Source: Streptomyces venezuelae
GTDB taxonomy: Bacteria; Actinomycetota; Actinomycetes; Streptomycetales; Streptomycetaceae
Length of the DNA: 64,000 nucleotides
Direction of reading: 5' to 3'
NCBI RefSeq assembly: GCF_008642355.1
Contig: NZ_CP029193.1
Span: 7,402,001 to 7,466,000 of the forward strand
The notes under the pieces were generated by a model. It saw only the letters and a program-made list of their open reading frames with translations. It was not told the origin of the DNA and ran no database searches. Within the stretch, counting starts at the first letter, position 1, and every line of letters begins with the position of its first letter. A program made the translations under genes and the position numbers. Positions 1 to 8,900 of this stretch are shown piece by piece.

Positions 1-173
1 AGAAAAGGGTGATCGCGGAGCGGCACCACACAGGCATGCTGCGCGCGCTCGAGGCCTGGGGGTTCGAGCCGATCCCCTGCGACCTGCTCCACTACGCGCC
101 GTTCGGCGGGTCGTTCCACTGCGCGACCCTCGACGTACGCCGCAGGGGCACGCTGGAAACGTACTTCGACTGA
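1..173 (+). CDS. amidinotransferase, C-terminal end (5' end outside window)
   Basis: The open frame enters from the left edge (codons start at base 3) and stops at 171-173. The last residues contain FGGSFHCATLDVRRRGTL, which closely matches the C-terminus of glycine/inosamine-phosphate amidinotransferases, where the Cys of the FHC motif is the nucleophile that carries the amidino group from arginine. The frame ends with the family-typical short Tyr-Phe-Asp tail, so the C-terminus looks intact. The acceptor cannot be told from this fragment: it could be glycine, an aminocyclitol or another amine. It is separated from the ROK gene by 149 bases, so co-transcription is uncertain. Confidence 0.82.
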   Translation, partial: KRVIAERHHTGMLRALEAWGFEPIPCDLLHYAPFGGSFHCATLDVRRRGTLETYFD

Positions 174-322
174 GTTCGGCCGAACGGCCCCGTCGAACGA
201 CCGTTGCCGGAGGGGTTCCCCGGCCGCGACGGTTATGCAAGTCTCCTCCCCAATTCCGTGCGGCGTCGGACGTCGTGGCCCGTCAGCCGGGCCGCCGCGG
301 CGCGGACCCGGGGTGAGGACTG

Positions 323-1465
323 ATGCGAAACGCGGCACGAGGGCACGATCTGATCGCCCTGCGGCGGCTGAACACCACCGTCGTGCTGCGCGCCCTGCAC
401 CACCGCAGCCCCCGCACCCTGGCTGAACTCGCCGCGAGCACCGGCCTCTCCCGGCCCACCGTGGAAGCCGCCGTCGAGGAACTGGCCGAACGGGGGCTCG
501 TCGGCGAGTCCGCCGAGGAGACGGGGGAGCGCGCGCCGGGCCGCCCCGCACGCCGCTTCCGCTTCCGCACGGAAGCGGGATACGTCCTCGGCGCCGACAT
601 AGGGCTGCACAAGATGGTGCTGCTCCTCGCCGACCTCGGCGGCACCGTCCTGGCCGCCCGGCGCAGCGACATCGACCCCGAACTGGGCGGCAGCGCCCGC
701 CTCGACCTGCTGCGGCACGGCACGGAGACCTTCCTCGACGCCCACGCCCCGCGCCGCGCCGCCGTCCTCGCCCGCTGCGTGGGCGTGCCCGGCGTCGTCG
801 ACAAGGGCGGCGTCGTGACGTCCGTGGTGGTGCCCGAGTGGTCCGGTGTCGACCTCGGACGGCTGCTCCAGGACGGCGTACCGGGCCACACCCTCGTCGA
901 GAACGACGTGAACCTCGCGGTGCTCGCCGAGCGCTGGCAGGGCGCCGCCACCCTCGCGGGCGACGTCGTCTGCGTCCTGACCGGACACCGCGTCTCGTGC
1001 AGCCTCACCATCGGCGGGCGGCTCCACCGGGGCAGGCGCGGCGGCGCGGGCGAACTCGGCATGCTGCCGCTGCTCGGCATGAGCACCGCCCAGGAGGCCC
1101 TGAAGTGGCCCGCGGGTTCCGACGGGCGGCGCCCCGGCGAGTCCGAGGTCGCCGCGCTGGCCCGCGCGGCCGACGGCGGAGACCCGAAGGCGCTGGCCGC
1201 CGTCGCGGACTTCGCCGACCGGCTCGCCCCGGGTATCGCGGCGCTCGCGCTCGCCGTCGACCCGGAACTGATCGTGCTGACCGGCGGCGCGACCCCCGTC
1301 GGCCACCACCTGGTGCCGCTGCTCGAGGAGCGGCTGCACCCCATGACCCTGCACGTCCCGCGCATCGCCCTGAGCACGCTGGGGGAGCGGGGCGTGGCCA
1401 TCGGCGCCGTGCGCAAGGCGCTCGACCGGGTGGAGGAGGACCTGCTCGCGGACAAGGCGCCGTAG
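323..1465 (+). CDS. ROK family transcriptional regulator
   Basis: The 380-residue product has an N-terminal winged helix-turn-helix (about residues 10-62, with TLAELAASTGLSRPTVEAAV) followed by a ROK sugar-kinase-like fold with a glycine-rich ADIGLHKM segment near residue 95. The Cys-rich zinc motif of true ROK sugar kinases is not visible, so a regulatory role is more likely than catalysis. The ATG follows a GAGG ribosome site. It sits directly upstream of, and in the same direction as, a sugar ABC importer operon, so it is inferred to be that operon's local repressor, with the imported sugar or its phosphate as ligand. Confidence 0.88.
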   Translation: MRNAARGHDLIALRRLNTTVVLRALHHRSPRTLAELAASTGLSRPTVEAAVEELAERGLVGESAEETGERAPGRPARRFRFRTEAGYVLGADIGLHKMVLLLADLGGTVLAARRSDIDPELGGSARLDLLRHGTETFLDAHAPRRAAVLARCVGVPGVVDKGGVVTSVVVPEWSGVDLGRLLQDGVPGHTLVENDVNLAVLAERWQGAATLAGDVVCVLTGHRVSCSLTIGGRLHRGRRGGAGELGMLPLLGMSTAQEALKWPAGSDGRRPGESEVAALARAADGGDPKALAAVADFADRLAPGIAALALAVDPELIVLTGGATPVGHHLVPLLEERLHPMTLHVPRIALSTLGERGVAIGAVRKALDRVEEDLLADKAP

Positions 1466-1529
1466 CGGCGGCCGCCCTCGGGGCGGGGCCGTGGGGCGTC
1501 CGGTGACTCATCGGGAGGCGAAGGCGCAC

Positions 1530-2786
1530 ATGCGCAGAAGGACTCTGCTCGGCGGGGCGGTGGCGGCCCCCTTGCTCGCCGCCTGCTCCGGCGGGGGCGG
1601 CGGCACGGACAGCGGTGGCAGGACCACGCTCTCGTACGGGATGTGGGACCCGGCGCAGGTGCCGGGCATGGAGAAGATCATCGCCGCGTTCGAGAAACGG
1701 AATCCGCGCATCTCCGTGCGGATCCAGCTGACGCCCTGGGCGAGCTACTGGACGACCTTGAAGACGTCCATGCGCGGGGGCACCGCACCCGACGTGTTCT
1801 GGATGAACGCCGTCAACTTCCAGCTGTACGCGGCCAACGGCGTCCTCGAACCGCTCTCCGGGCACATCAAGGCCGACGCCACCCCCGTGGACCGCCACCC
1901 GAAGGCCCTGGTGAAGCTCTACTCCTACCGCGGCACGCAGTACGGGTTGCCGAAGGACTTCGACACCATCGGCCTCTGGTACAACAAGCAGCTCTTCGAC
2001 AAGGCGGGCATCACGTACCCCGACGCGAGCTGGACCTGGGACGACGTACGCGACGCGGCGGCCGAACTCACCGACCCGCGCCGGCGCGTGCACGGTTTCG
2101 CCGCCGAGATGGACCGGCAGATCAAGATCTATCCCGCCATCTGCGGGGCCGACGGTTACGTCCTTGAGAACGGCCGCTCGGGCTTCGGCGACGAACGGTC
2201 CATCGACGGCATGCGCTACCTGACCGACATGATCGACCGGGGCTGGTCGCCCCCGCAGAGCGCGATGGTCGAGTCCGTCGGACGCGTGCGCTACTGGTCG
2301 GAGAAGGTCGCCATGAACTACGACCTCTCCGCGATGGCCGGACAGATGTACGCCGTGCCCGCGCTCAAGGACCACGGCGGCATCGCCGTCCTCCCCAGGG
2401 GGAAGCGCAGGGCCACCATCATCCACGGCCTCGCGAACGTCATCTCCGCCAAGAGCGACAAGAAAGCGGCCGCCTGGAAGTTCGTGCACTTCATGGCAGG
2501 ACGCGAGGCCGCCGAGATCCAGGCGAAGGCGGGCGCCACCATCTCCTCGTACGAAGGAACGCAGGACGCCTGGATCAAGTCGATGCCCGAATTCGACCTC
2601 AAGAACTTCATCGAGATGCAGGAGTACGCGGTCCCCTACCCCAGCTCCAAGAACACCGCCGTCTGGGAGAACCTCCAATACCCGCTGCTCGGCGCCGCGT
2701 TCAGCGGCAAGGGCGGCATCGAGAACGCCGCCCGCACGCTGGGCGAGCAGATGGACCGGGCCCTGAAGGAGGAACGCGACTCATGA
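1530..2786 (+). CDS. sugar ABC transporter substrate-binding lipoprotein
   Basis: A 418-residue extracellular solute-binding protein of the carbohydrate (family 1) type. I chose the ATG at 1530 because a GGAGG lies 11 bases upstream and the N-terminus MRRRTLLGG... then reads as a signal peptide with twin arginines and lipobox LLAAC, which would be lipid-anchored at the Cys. A GTG at 1491 in the same frame is less likely. The body has the typical ligand-binding-protein pattern (GMWDPAQVPGMEKIIAAFE near the mature N-terminus). It is translationally coupled to the permease that follows (ATGA overlap). It should capture a mono- or oligosaccharide outside the membrane; the substrate is not deducible. 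Confidence 0.92.
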   Translation: MRRRTLLGGAVAAPLLAACSGGGGGTDSGGRTTLSYGMWDPAQVPGMEKIIAAFEKRNPRISVRIQLTPWASYWTTLKTSMRGGTAPDVFWMNAVNFQLYAANGVLEPLSGHIKADATPVDRHPKALVKLYSYRGTQYGLPKDFDTIGLWYNKQLFDKAGITYPDASWTWDDVRDAAAELTDPRRRVHGFAAEMDRQIKIYPAICGADGYVLENGRSGFGDERSIDGMRYLTDMIDRGWSPPQSAMVESVGRVRYWSEKVAMNYDLSAMAGQMYAVPALKDHGGIAVLPRGKRRATIIHGLANVISAKSDKKAAAWKFVHFMAGREAAEIQAKAGATISSYEGTQDAWIKSMPEFDLKNFIEMQEYAVPYPSSKNTAVWENLQYPLLGAAFSGKGGIENAARTLGEQMDRALKEERDS

Positions 2787-3730
2787 GTGTCTTTCCCGCG
2801 ACGGCCGCGGCGAAGGCGGCCGGACGCAGCCGGACATCCGCGTCCGGCACGCGCCCCGGATCCCGCAACCAGCGGTCCGCCTACTGGTTCATCGCACCGC
2901 TCGGCCTCGGCTTCGCCGTCTTCTACTTCTGGCCGCTCCTGCAGACCCTCTACTTCAGCTTCACCGAATTCGGCGCGTTCGGCGGCCACACCTTCATAGG
3001 AACCGACAACTACCTGCGCGTCGTCAAGGACGTCACCGTCTGGCAGGCCCTCGGAAACACGCTCATCTACTGCGTCATCGGATTGATGGCTCTGCCCGTC
3101 GCCATCGTCGTCGCCTCGCTCCTGAACCGCCGGGGACTGCGCGGCGTATCCGTCTACCGCGCCCTGTACTTCATCCCCTTCGTGACGCTGCCCGTCGCCG
3201 TCGGACTCGTCTGGAACTGGCTCTACAACGGAGACTTCGGGCTCGTCAACGAAATCCTCGGCTGGTTCGGCGCCGAGCGGAACTACTGGGTCTCCGACCC
3301 GTCCACCGCCGTCTACGCCATCGGCACGGTGATGGTGTGGTCCACCACCGGTTACTACCTCGTCATCTTCATGGCGGGTGTCAAAGGAATACCGCAGGAC
3401 TACTACGAGGCGGCGGAACTCGACGGAGCGGGACCGCTGCGCCGGTTCTTCACCATCACGCTGCCCCTGCTCAGCCCGACCATCTTCTTCGCCTCCGTCA
3501 TCTGCATGATCAATTCCCTGCAGACGTTCGACCTGATCTACATCATGATGGCCGAGAAGAACCCCGCGATCGGCGATACGCAGTCCGTCGTCGGCCTCTT
3601 CTACAAATGGGCGTTCATCGAGAACGCGCAAGGTGCCGCCGCCGCGCTCGCCTTCCTGCTGATGCTGGTCATCGCGGCCCTCACGTATCTCCAGTTCCGG
3701 ATCCAGAAGAGGTGGGTGCACTATGCCTGA
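2783..3730 (+). CDS. sugar ABC transporter permease (MalF/UgpA type)
   Basis: The 315-residue inner-membrane permease has about six hydrophobic helices and the EAA loop EAAELDGAGPLRRFFTITLP, the docking site for the ABC ATPase. The start overlaps the stop of the binding protein by four bases, and its own end overlaps the next permease by eight bases, so the three are one transcription and translation unit. No ATPase gene follows. In streptomycetes such importers usually share the multiple-sugar ATPase MsiK encoded elsewhere (known for the group, inferred here). Confidence 0.93.
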   Translation: MSVFPATAAAKAAGRSRTSASGTRPGSRNQRSAYWFIAPLGLGFAVFYFWPLLQTLYFSFTEFGAFGGHTFIGTDNYLRVVKDVTVWQALGNTLIYCVIGLMALPVAIVVASLLNRRGLRGVSVYRALYFIPFVTLPVAVGLVWNWLYNGDFGLVNEILGWFGAERNYWVSDPSTAVYAIGTVMVWSTTGYYLVIFMAGVKGIPQDYYEAAELDGAGPLRRFFTITLPLLSPTIFFASVICMINSLQTFDLIYIMMAEKNPAIGDTQSVVGLFYKWAFIENAQGAAAALAFLLMLVIAALTYLQFRIQKRWVHYA

Positions 3731-4556
3731 CCGGAAGCGCTTCGACCCGGGATCCGTCGCCACCCACGCCGTGCTCTCGCTCGGCGCGCTCATCATGGTC
3801 TTCCCGTTCCTGTGGCAGCTGCTCACCGCGCTCAAAACCCTCGCGGAGACCTCGCGGGTGCCGCCCACGTTCCTGCCCGAGGACTGGAACTGGGCGAGTT
3901 TCGAAGAGGTCTTCACCGCGCTGCCGTTCCGCGAGATGCTCACCAACAGCCTGATCAACACCATCGGACGCACCCTCGGCCAGCTCGTGTTCTGTTCGCT
4001 GGCCGCCTACGCGTTCGCCCGTATGCAATTCCGGGGCCGCAACGTCCTGTTCGCGCTCTTCCTGTCCGTCCTGATGGTGCCGAGTTCCCTGCTCGTCCTG
4101 CCGCAGTACGACATCATCCAGTCCCTCGGACTGCTCAACTCCGCGCCCGCGCTCTTCCTGCCCGGCATGTTCAGCGCCTTCGGCACGTTCATGCTCCGCC
4201 AGTTCTTCCTCTCGCTCCCCAAGGAGCTGGAGGAGGCCGCGCGCATCGACGGCGCGGGGTCCTTCCGCATCTTCTGGTCGATCATGCTGCCGCTGATCCG
4301 GCCCGCGCTGGCCGCGCTCGCCGTCATCACCGCCATGTGGTCCTGGAACGACCTGCTGTGGCCGCTGATCGTCAACACCGACCCGGAGAAGATGCCGATC
4401 AGCGCGGGCCTCACCTCCCTGGAGGGGCAGTACGAGACGAACTACCCGGTGATGATGGCCGGTTCGCTGATCGCGAGCCTGCCGATGCTGGTCGTCTACC
4501 TCTTCCTTCAACGGCACTTCGTCCAGAGCGTCGCCCTCTCGGGCTCCAAGAGCTGA
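3723..4556 (+). CDS. sugar ABC transporter permease (MalG/UgpE type)
   Basis: A 277-residue second permease subunit with six predicted helices and an EAA loop (EEAARIDGAGSFRIFWSIML). With the preceding permease it would form the heterodimeric channel for the sugar delivered by the lipoprotein. The start overlaps the previous gene by eight bases. A short 42-base gap with a purine-rich stretch separates it from the oxidoreductase genes, which are probably on the same transcript. Confidence 0.93.
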   Translation: MPDRKRFDPGSVATHAVLSLGALIMVFPFLWQLLTALKTLAETSRVPPTFLPEDWNWASFEEVFTALPFREMLTNSLINTIGRTLGQLVFCSLAAYAFARMQFRGRNVLFALFLSVLMVPSSLLVLPQYDIIQSLGLLNSAPALFLPGMFSAFGTFMLRQFFLSLPKELEEAARIDGAGSFRIFWSIMLPLIRPALAALAVITAMWSWNDLLWPLIVNTDPEKMPISAGLTSLEGQYETNYPVMMAGSLIASLPMLVVYLFLQRHFVQSVALSGSKS

Positions 4557-4598
4557 CCACAGGAGCTCACACCCCCCGACGGAAAGGCAGCACCTCCC

Positions 4599-5663
4599 AT
4601 GCGAGGCTCCATGCGATCGCTTCACATCGGCATGCTCGGTGCCGGCGGCATCGCCCGTGCCCATCTGCCCGGCTGGCTGGCCCTGGGCGCCCGGGTGAGC
4701 GTGTACACCGTCGACGGCTCCGCGGAGAAACTCGCGTCCGAGTACGCCGGGCGCGGCCACGACGTCCGGGCCGTCGACCACCTCGACACGCTCCTCGACG
4801 AGGCGAGTGCCGTCGACGTCTGCACGCCCACCCCCACCCACAAGGCCCTTGCCCTCGCCGCCGTCGCCGCGGGCCGCCACGTCGTCTGCGAGAAGCCCCT
4901 CGCGCTCACCGCCCACGACGCCGAGGAGATCGGCGCAGCAGCCGACGCGGCAGGCGTCCGCCTCCACCCCGCCCACGTGGTGCGCTACTTCCCCGCGTAC
5001 GCCGCCCTGCACAAGGCCGTCACCCGCGGCGACCTCGGTGACCTCGCCGTGCTGCGCTTCACGCGCGGCGGCGCGAGGCCCCAGTGGGCGCCCTGGTTCG
5101 GCGACCCCGCCCAGTCCGGCGGCGTCATCATGGACCTGATGGTGCACGACATCGACATCGCCCGGTGGCTCGCGGGCGACGTGGTCCGCGTGCACGCGCG
5201 GACCCGCGGCGTCGAACACGCCACCGGCGCCCCGCCGGAAGTCGTCACCGCGTCGGCCGTCCTCACCCACGCGTCGGGCGCCGTCAGCCACATCAACGGC
5301 CTGTGGGGCCTGCCCGACCAGCAGTTCCGCACGACGTTCCGCGTCGCGGGAGCCGACGGCCTCCTGCACCACGACTCCACCGCCGTACCCGGCTTCAAGA
5401 TCACCGCCCAAGGTGTCCGCGCCGCCAACGAAGGCATCCCCACCAGCCCCATGACGGAGAGCCCCTTCCTCACCGAACTCCGCGAGTTCGCCACGTCATG
5501 GCAGGAGGGCGGGCCGGAACCGAGGGTGAGCACTCGCGACGGCATAGAGGCCGTGCGGATCGCGGAGGCCGCCGTCGAGTCCAGCCGCACGGGCCGCGTC
5601 GTCGAGCTCACCGGGAGCAGTGCCGCACCCACGATCACCGACACCGAGGAGGTCACGCGATGA
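4599..5663 (+). CDS. Gfo/Idh/MocA family oxidoreductase (first copy)
   Basis: The 354-residue product has an N-terminal NAD(P)-binding Rossmann fold (IGMLGAGGIARAHL) and the CEKPLALT motif with the family's conserved Lys. The C-terminal part matches the alpha/beta substrate-binding domain. A second in-frame ATG at 4611, with GAGG four bases upstream, is a possible alternative start giving MRSLHIGMLG. Its place behind a sugar importer suggests it oxidises or epimerises the imported sugar, inositol or a derivative. It is coupled to a second member of the family by an ATGA overlap. Confidence 0.9.
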   Translation: MRGSMRSLHIGMLGAGGIARAHLPGWLALGARVSVYTVDGSAEKLASEYAGRGHDVRAVDHLDTLLDEASAVDVCTPTPTHKALALAAVAAGRHVVCEKPLALTAHDAEEIGAAADAAGVRLHPAHVVRYFPAYAALHKAVTRGDLGDLAVLRFTRGGARPQWAPWFGDPAQSGGVIMDLMVHDIDIARWLAGDVVRVHARTRGVEHATGAPPEVVTASAVLTHASGAVSHINGLWGLPDQQFRTTFRVAGADGLLHHDSTAVPGFKITAQGVRAANEGIPTSPMTESPFLTELREFATSWQEGGPEPRVSTRDGIEAVRIAEAAVESSRTGRVVELTGSSAAPTITDTEEVTR

Positions 5664-6679
5664 AGGTCGCCGTCCTGTCGTTCGCCCACGTCCACGCGGC
5701 GACCTACCTGCGCCTGCTCTCCCGCATGCCCGGCGTCGACGTCCTCGGCAGCGACCCCGAAACGGACCTCGCGGCACCCGGCGAGGTGCGGGGCCGCGCG
5801 GTCGCGGACGCGGCACGGGTCGCGTACGCGGACACGTACGAGGAAGCCTTCGCCTGGGGCCCCGACGCGGTGATCGTCTGCTCCGAGAACGCCCGGCACC
5901 GGCCCCTCGTCGAACGCGCCGCGGCGCACGGTGTGCCCGTTCTGTGCGAGAAGCCCCTGGCCGCCACGGTCGAGGACGGCGAGGCGATGGTCGCCGCCTG
6001 CCGGGCCGCGGGCGTGCGGCTCGCCGTCGCCCACCCGGTGCGGTTCAGCCCGGCCTACGCGGCCGTGAAAGCGGCCGTCGCGGCGGGTGAGGCGGGCCGG
6101 GTCCTCGCCGTGTCCGGCGCGAACAACGGCGCCATGCCGACCCGCGCCCGCCGCTGGTTCGCCGAGCCCGCCCTCTCCGGCGGCGGCGCCCTCATGGACC
6201 ACACCGTGCACATCGCCGACCTGCTCGACGACCTCTTCGCAGAGGCGACGCCCGTCGAGGTGTACGCGCAGACCAACAACCTCCTGTACGCCGACGAGGT
6301 CGCCGCCGAGACCAGCGGCCTGGTCAGCGTGACGTACTCCAACGGCGCCGTCGCCACCATCGACTGCAGCTGGTCGCACCCCCGCTCCCACCACTCCTGG
6401 GGCGGCCTGGAACTCACCGTCGTGGGCGAGCGGGCCACCCTGGAGATGGACGCCTTCGACCAGAAGGTGCACGGCTTCAGCGAGCGCGAGGGCACCGGCA
6501 CCGAGGTGCCCTTCGGCCCCGACCTGGACGAGCTGATGCTGCGGGCGTTCCTGTACGGGGCCCAGGAGGGCGCGATGACCGTCGCGGACGGCGAGGGCGG
6601 TCTGCGCACCCTGCGCGTGGTGGAGGCCGGCTACGCGTCGGCCCGCAGCGGGGTTCCGGTCGCACCGCGACAGGACTGA
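5660..6679 (+). CDS. Gfo/Idh/MocA family oxidoreductase (second copy)
   Basis: The ATG at 5660 overlaps the preceding stop, giving 339 residues. It begins MKVAVLSFAHVHAATYLRLL, where the usual GxGxxG is replaced by a Ser-Phe-Ala-His-Val-His variant seen in part of the family. CEKPLAATVEDGEAM carries the conserved Lys, and a His/Asp-bearing HTVHIADLLDDLF segment lies in the substrate domain. Two tandem family members behind one importer suggest consecutive redox steps on the same sugar, such as oxidation to a keto-sugar and then reduction of another carbon. Substrate unknown. Confidence 0.88.
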   Translation: MKVAVLSFAHVHAATYLRLLSRMPGVDVLGSDPETDLAAPGEVRGRAVADAARVAYADTYEEAFAWGPDAVIVCSENARHRPLVERAAAHGVPVLCEKPLAATVEDGEAMVAACRAAGVRLAVAHPVRFSPAYAAVKAAVAAGEAGRVLAVSGANNGAMPTRARRWFAEPALSGGGALMDHTVHIADLLDDLFAEATPVEVYAQTNNLLYADEVAAETSGLVSVTYSNGAVATIDCSWSHPRSHHSWGGLELTVVGERATLEMDAFDQKVHGFSEREGTGTEVPFGPDLDELMLRAFLYGAQEGAMTVADGEGGLRTLRVVEAGYASARSGVPVAPRQD

Positions 6680-6693
6680 CGAACGGCAGCGGC

Positions 6694-6720
6694 GCCCGCG
6701 GCCGTCTCCCGGCTGCGGGC
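6694..6720 (+). terminator. hairpin terminator after the sugar operon
   Basis: An 11-bp stem (6694-6704 with 6710-6720, one G-T pair) with a five-base loop lies 15 bases after the last sugar-operon stop. It has no T-tract, as is common in high-GC actinobacteria. It also sits between this operon and the convergent gene at 6739-7170, so it may serve both. Confidence 0.5.
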
Positions 6721-6738
6721 ACCGCCTGTCAGCGCGTG

Positions 6739-7170
6739 TCAGTAGTCATTGCAGGCCGTTCGGATCGTTTCCTCGCCGGAGATGTTCCCCTCGTAGATCC
6801 AGCCGTAGGGCGCCTCGCCACCCTTGCTGACGTAGTACCACCAGTATCCCGAGGACGGGTTCTTGTACCGGCACCAGCCGCCGAGTCGTTGGCCCACATA
6901 GAGCCTGGAGGAGACGTCGCCGCATGCGCTGCTCGGGCCGGACCTGAGAGCGACGGACCGTGTGACGTCCGCACCCCCCAAACCGTTCGACGTGGGCTTG
7001 GCGTTGCAGGCTTGGGCGCCGGTGGGCACGTTCGACGGCGTGAAGTCCGGTGCCTGGTCCGCCACGCTCGCGGAGGGGGCCGGTGCTGCCGCATGGGTGG
7101 GTGCGACCGTCGCGCCGAGAGCGATCATGCTGCTGAGCGCAGCGGTCACGAGAGTAGGTCGTGCACGCAC
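6739..7170 (-). CDS. secreted SH3-like small protein
   Basis: The GTG at 7170 is preceded by AAGGAG eight bases upstream and gives 143 residues; longer reading to 7314 lacks this signal. The N-terminus is a signal peptide (Arg-rich start, hydrophobic core, cleavage near THAAAP). The mature part contains VALRSGPSSACGDVSSRLYVGQ and GYWWYYVSKGGEAPYGWIYE, a pattern like bacterial SH3 domains that bind cell-wall or protein ligands, with several Cys that could form disulfides. It is a single gene facing the sugar operon. Exact role unknown. Confidence 0.72.
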   Translation of the reverse strand: MRARPTLVTAALSSMIALGATVAPTHAAAPAPSASVADQAPDFTPSNVPTGAQACNAKPTSNGLGGADVTRSVALRSGPSSACGDVSSRLYVGQRLGGWCRYKNPSSGYWWYYVSKGGEAPYGWIYEGNISGEETIRTACNDY

Positions 7171-7450
7171 GTGAGCTCCTTCATGGCTGGGTTCCGGTTC
7201 AGGTCCGGCCCATTGCGTGGAGAGCTGTTCCTCGACGCGACGGGCCCGCGCCGTGGCGACCGCCGGGCCGGCCAGGCACCCCCACAGACTGTTGACCATC
7301 GACAGGTCAAGCAACGGAAGCCGGCTGTCCCGGACAGTCGCCGGCCTGTCCGGGCCGGTCAGCGCCGTGTCCGTGCCGCGTCCCGGACAGGACCGCCGTG
7401 GCAGGGCCGCGCAGGATAGACCTGCGGTGGAGACGCACTGAGACCGGAGT

Positions 7451-7470
7451 CGGATCCGGAACGGATCCGG
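7451..7470 (+). promoter_or_regulatory. paired CGGATCCGG direct repeats upstream of the radical SAM gene
   Basis: Two identical nine-base elements, each containing the palindrome CGGATCCG, occur at 7451-7459 and 7462-7470, spaced 11 bases start to start (one helical turn). A TATTAG just downstream could be a -10 element. The placement about 57-76 bases before the radical SAM start suggests an operator, but no regulator is identified. Confidence 0.4.
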
Positions 7471-7526
7471 CGGGTATTAGCGTGGACTGGACAGATCGAC
7501 CGAACAGGATCCGAGGTGCCCGGCCC

Positions 7527-8885
7527 ATGCCAAGCCGCAGCGAGAGCCGTACCCAGCTCATCGAGTCACTCATGGAGCGGTTCCCGCACGTGCCGCGGGA
7601 AGCCGTGATCAAGGAGGATCTGCTGCGCGGCGGCATCGCCTTCGACGAGTCGGCGCTCAGCGACAACGAGAACGGCGAGGTCAAGCCGAAGTCGTACTTC
7701 ATCTTCTCCTTCGACCACGGCACGCTCCCCGAGCTCGGCGCCGCCGCCCTGCGCCGCCCGCCGGAGGAGATCGTCCTCACCGGCGGCCCGTACGAGCTGC
7801 GCCGCACCGTCGTCTCGGTGCGTGTCAACCCGTCCTCGCCCTACCGCGTCGCCGCCGACGACAACGGCGTGCTCGGCCTCTACCTGGACGGGGCGCGGAT
7901 CTCCGACGTCGGCCTGCCCCCGATGCCGGACTACTACCGGCACACGCTGGAGAACGGCAAGTCGGTGATGGAGGTGGCGCCCACCATCCAGTGGGGCTAC
8001 CTCATCTACCTGACCGTCTTCCGGGTCTGCCAGTACTTCGGCGCCAAGGAGGAGTGCCAGTACTGCGACATCAACCACAACTGGCGCCAGCAGAAGGCGG
8101 CGGGCCGCCCCTACACGGGCGTGAAGCCGATGGACGAGGTTCTCGAAGCCCTCGCCATCATCGACAAGTACGACACGAACAAGTCGTCCACCGCGTACAC
8201 GCTCACCGGCGGCGCCATCACCACGCGGCTCCAGGGCAAGGACGAGGCCGACTTCTACGGGCAGTACGCGAAGGCCATCGAGGAGCGCTTCCCGGGCCGC
8301 TGGATCGGCAAGGTCGTCGCCCAGGCCCTGCCCAAGGAGGACGTGCAGCGCTTCCACGACTACGGAGTGCGGATCTACCACCCGAACTACGAGGTGTGGG
8401 ACCCGTACCTGTTCGAGCGGTACTGCCCCGGCAAGGAGCGCTACGTCGGCCGTGACGAGTGGCACCGCCGCATCCTGGACTCCGCCGAGGTGTTCGGGCC
8501 GCGCAACGTGATCCCGAACTTCGTCGCGGGCGTCGAGATGGCCGAGCCGTTCGGCTTCAAGACGGTCGACGAGGCCATCGACTCCACGGTGGAGGGTCTG
8601 CAGTACTTCATGTCGCGCGGCATCACGCCCCGCTTCACCACCTGGTGCCCGGAGCCCACGACGCCGCTCGGCAAGGCGAACCCGCAGGGCGCGCCGCTGG
8701 AGTACCACGTGCGGCTCCTGGAGGCCTACCGCGCGACGATGGAGGCGAACGGCCTCACCTCGCCGCCCGGCTACGGCCCCGCGGGCCCCGGCAACGCGGT
8801 CTTCTCGGTCAGCTCCTTCATGGACAGCCTGCCCGCCGAGAAGGCCGCTCCGGAGGACGCGATTACTCCCGCGACGGCCGGCTAG
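7527..8885 (+). CDS. radical SAM enzyme with CX8CX2C cluster motif
   Basis: I chose the ATG at 7527 (GAGG eleven bases upstream), giving 452 residues. A frame extending to 7398 has no ribosome site. Cys168, Cys177 and Cys180 form CQYFGAKEECQYCD, the probable ligands of a [4Fe-4S] cluster, but with eight residues between the first two Cys instead of the canonical three. A TLTGGAITT segment could serve as the glycine-rich SAM contact, and later conserved stretches include RIYHPNYEVW and TTWCPEPTTPLG. The N-terminal 150 residues have no motif I recognise. It is monocistronic, and its substrate is unknown. A SAM-responsive riboswitch lies directly after its stop, but points at the next gene. Confidence 0.85.
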   Translation: MPSRSESRTQLIESLMERFPHVPREAVIKEDLLRGGIAFDESALSDNENGEVKPKSYFIFSFDHGTLPELGAAALRRPPEEIVLTGGPYELRRTVVSVRVNPSSPYRVAADDNGVLGLYLDGARISDVGLPPMPDYYRHTLENGKSVMEVAPTIQWGYLIYLTVFRVCQYFGAKEECQYCDINHNWRQQKAAGRPYTGVKPMDEVLEALAIIDKYDTNKSSTAYTLTGGAITTRLQGKDEADFYGQYAKAIEERFPGRWIGKVVAQALPKEDVQRFHDYGVRIYHPNYEVWDPYLFERYCPGKERYVGRDEWHRRILDSAEVFGPRNVIPNFVAGVEMAEPFGFKTVDEAIDSTVEGLQYFMSRGITPRFTTWCPEPTTPLGKANPQGAPLEYHVRLLEAYRATMEANGLTSPPGYGPAGPGNAVFSVSSFMDSLPAEKAAPEDAITPATAG

Positions 8886-8900
8886 GCGAGGTGTTACGGT

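Noticed and set aside
233..1354. Long open frames on the minus strand through the ROK gene
   Set aside because: High-GC third-position bias creates antisense frames. They are Arg/Ala/Gly-rich without motifs, while the plus-strand frame encodes a complete ROK protein.
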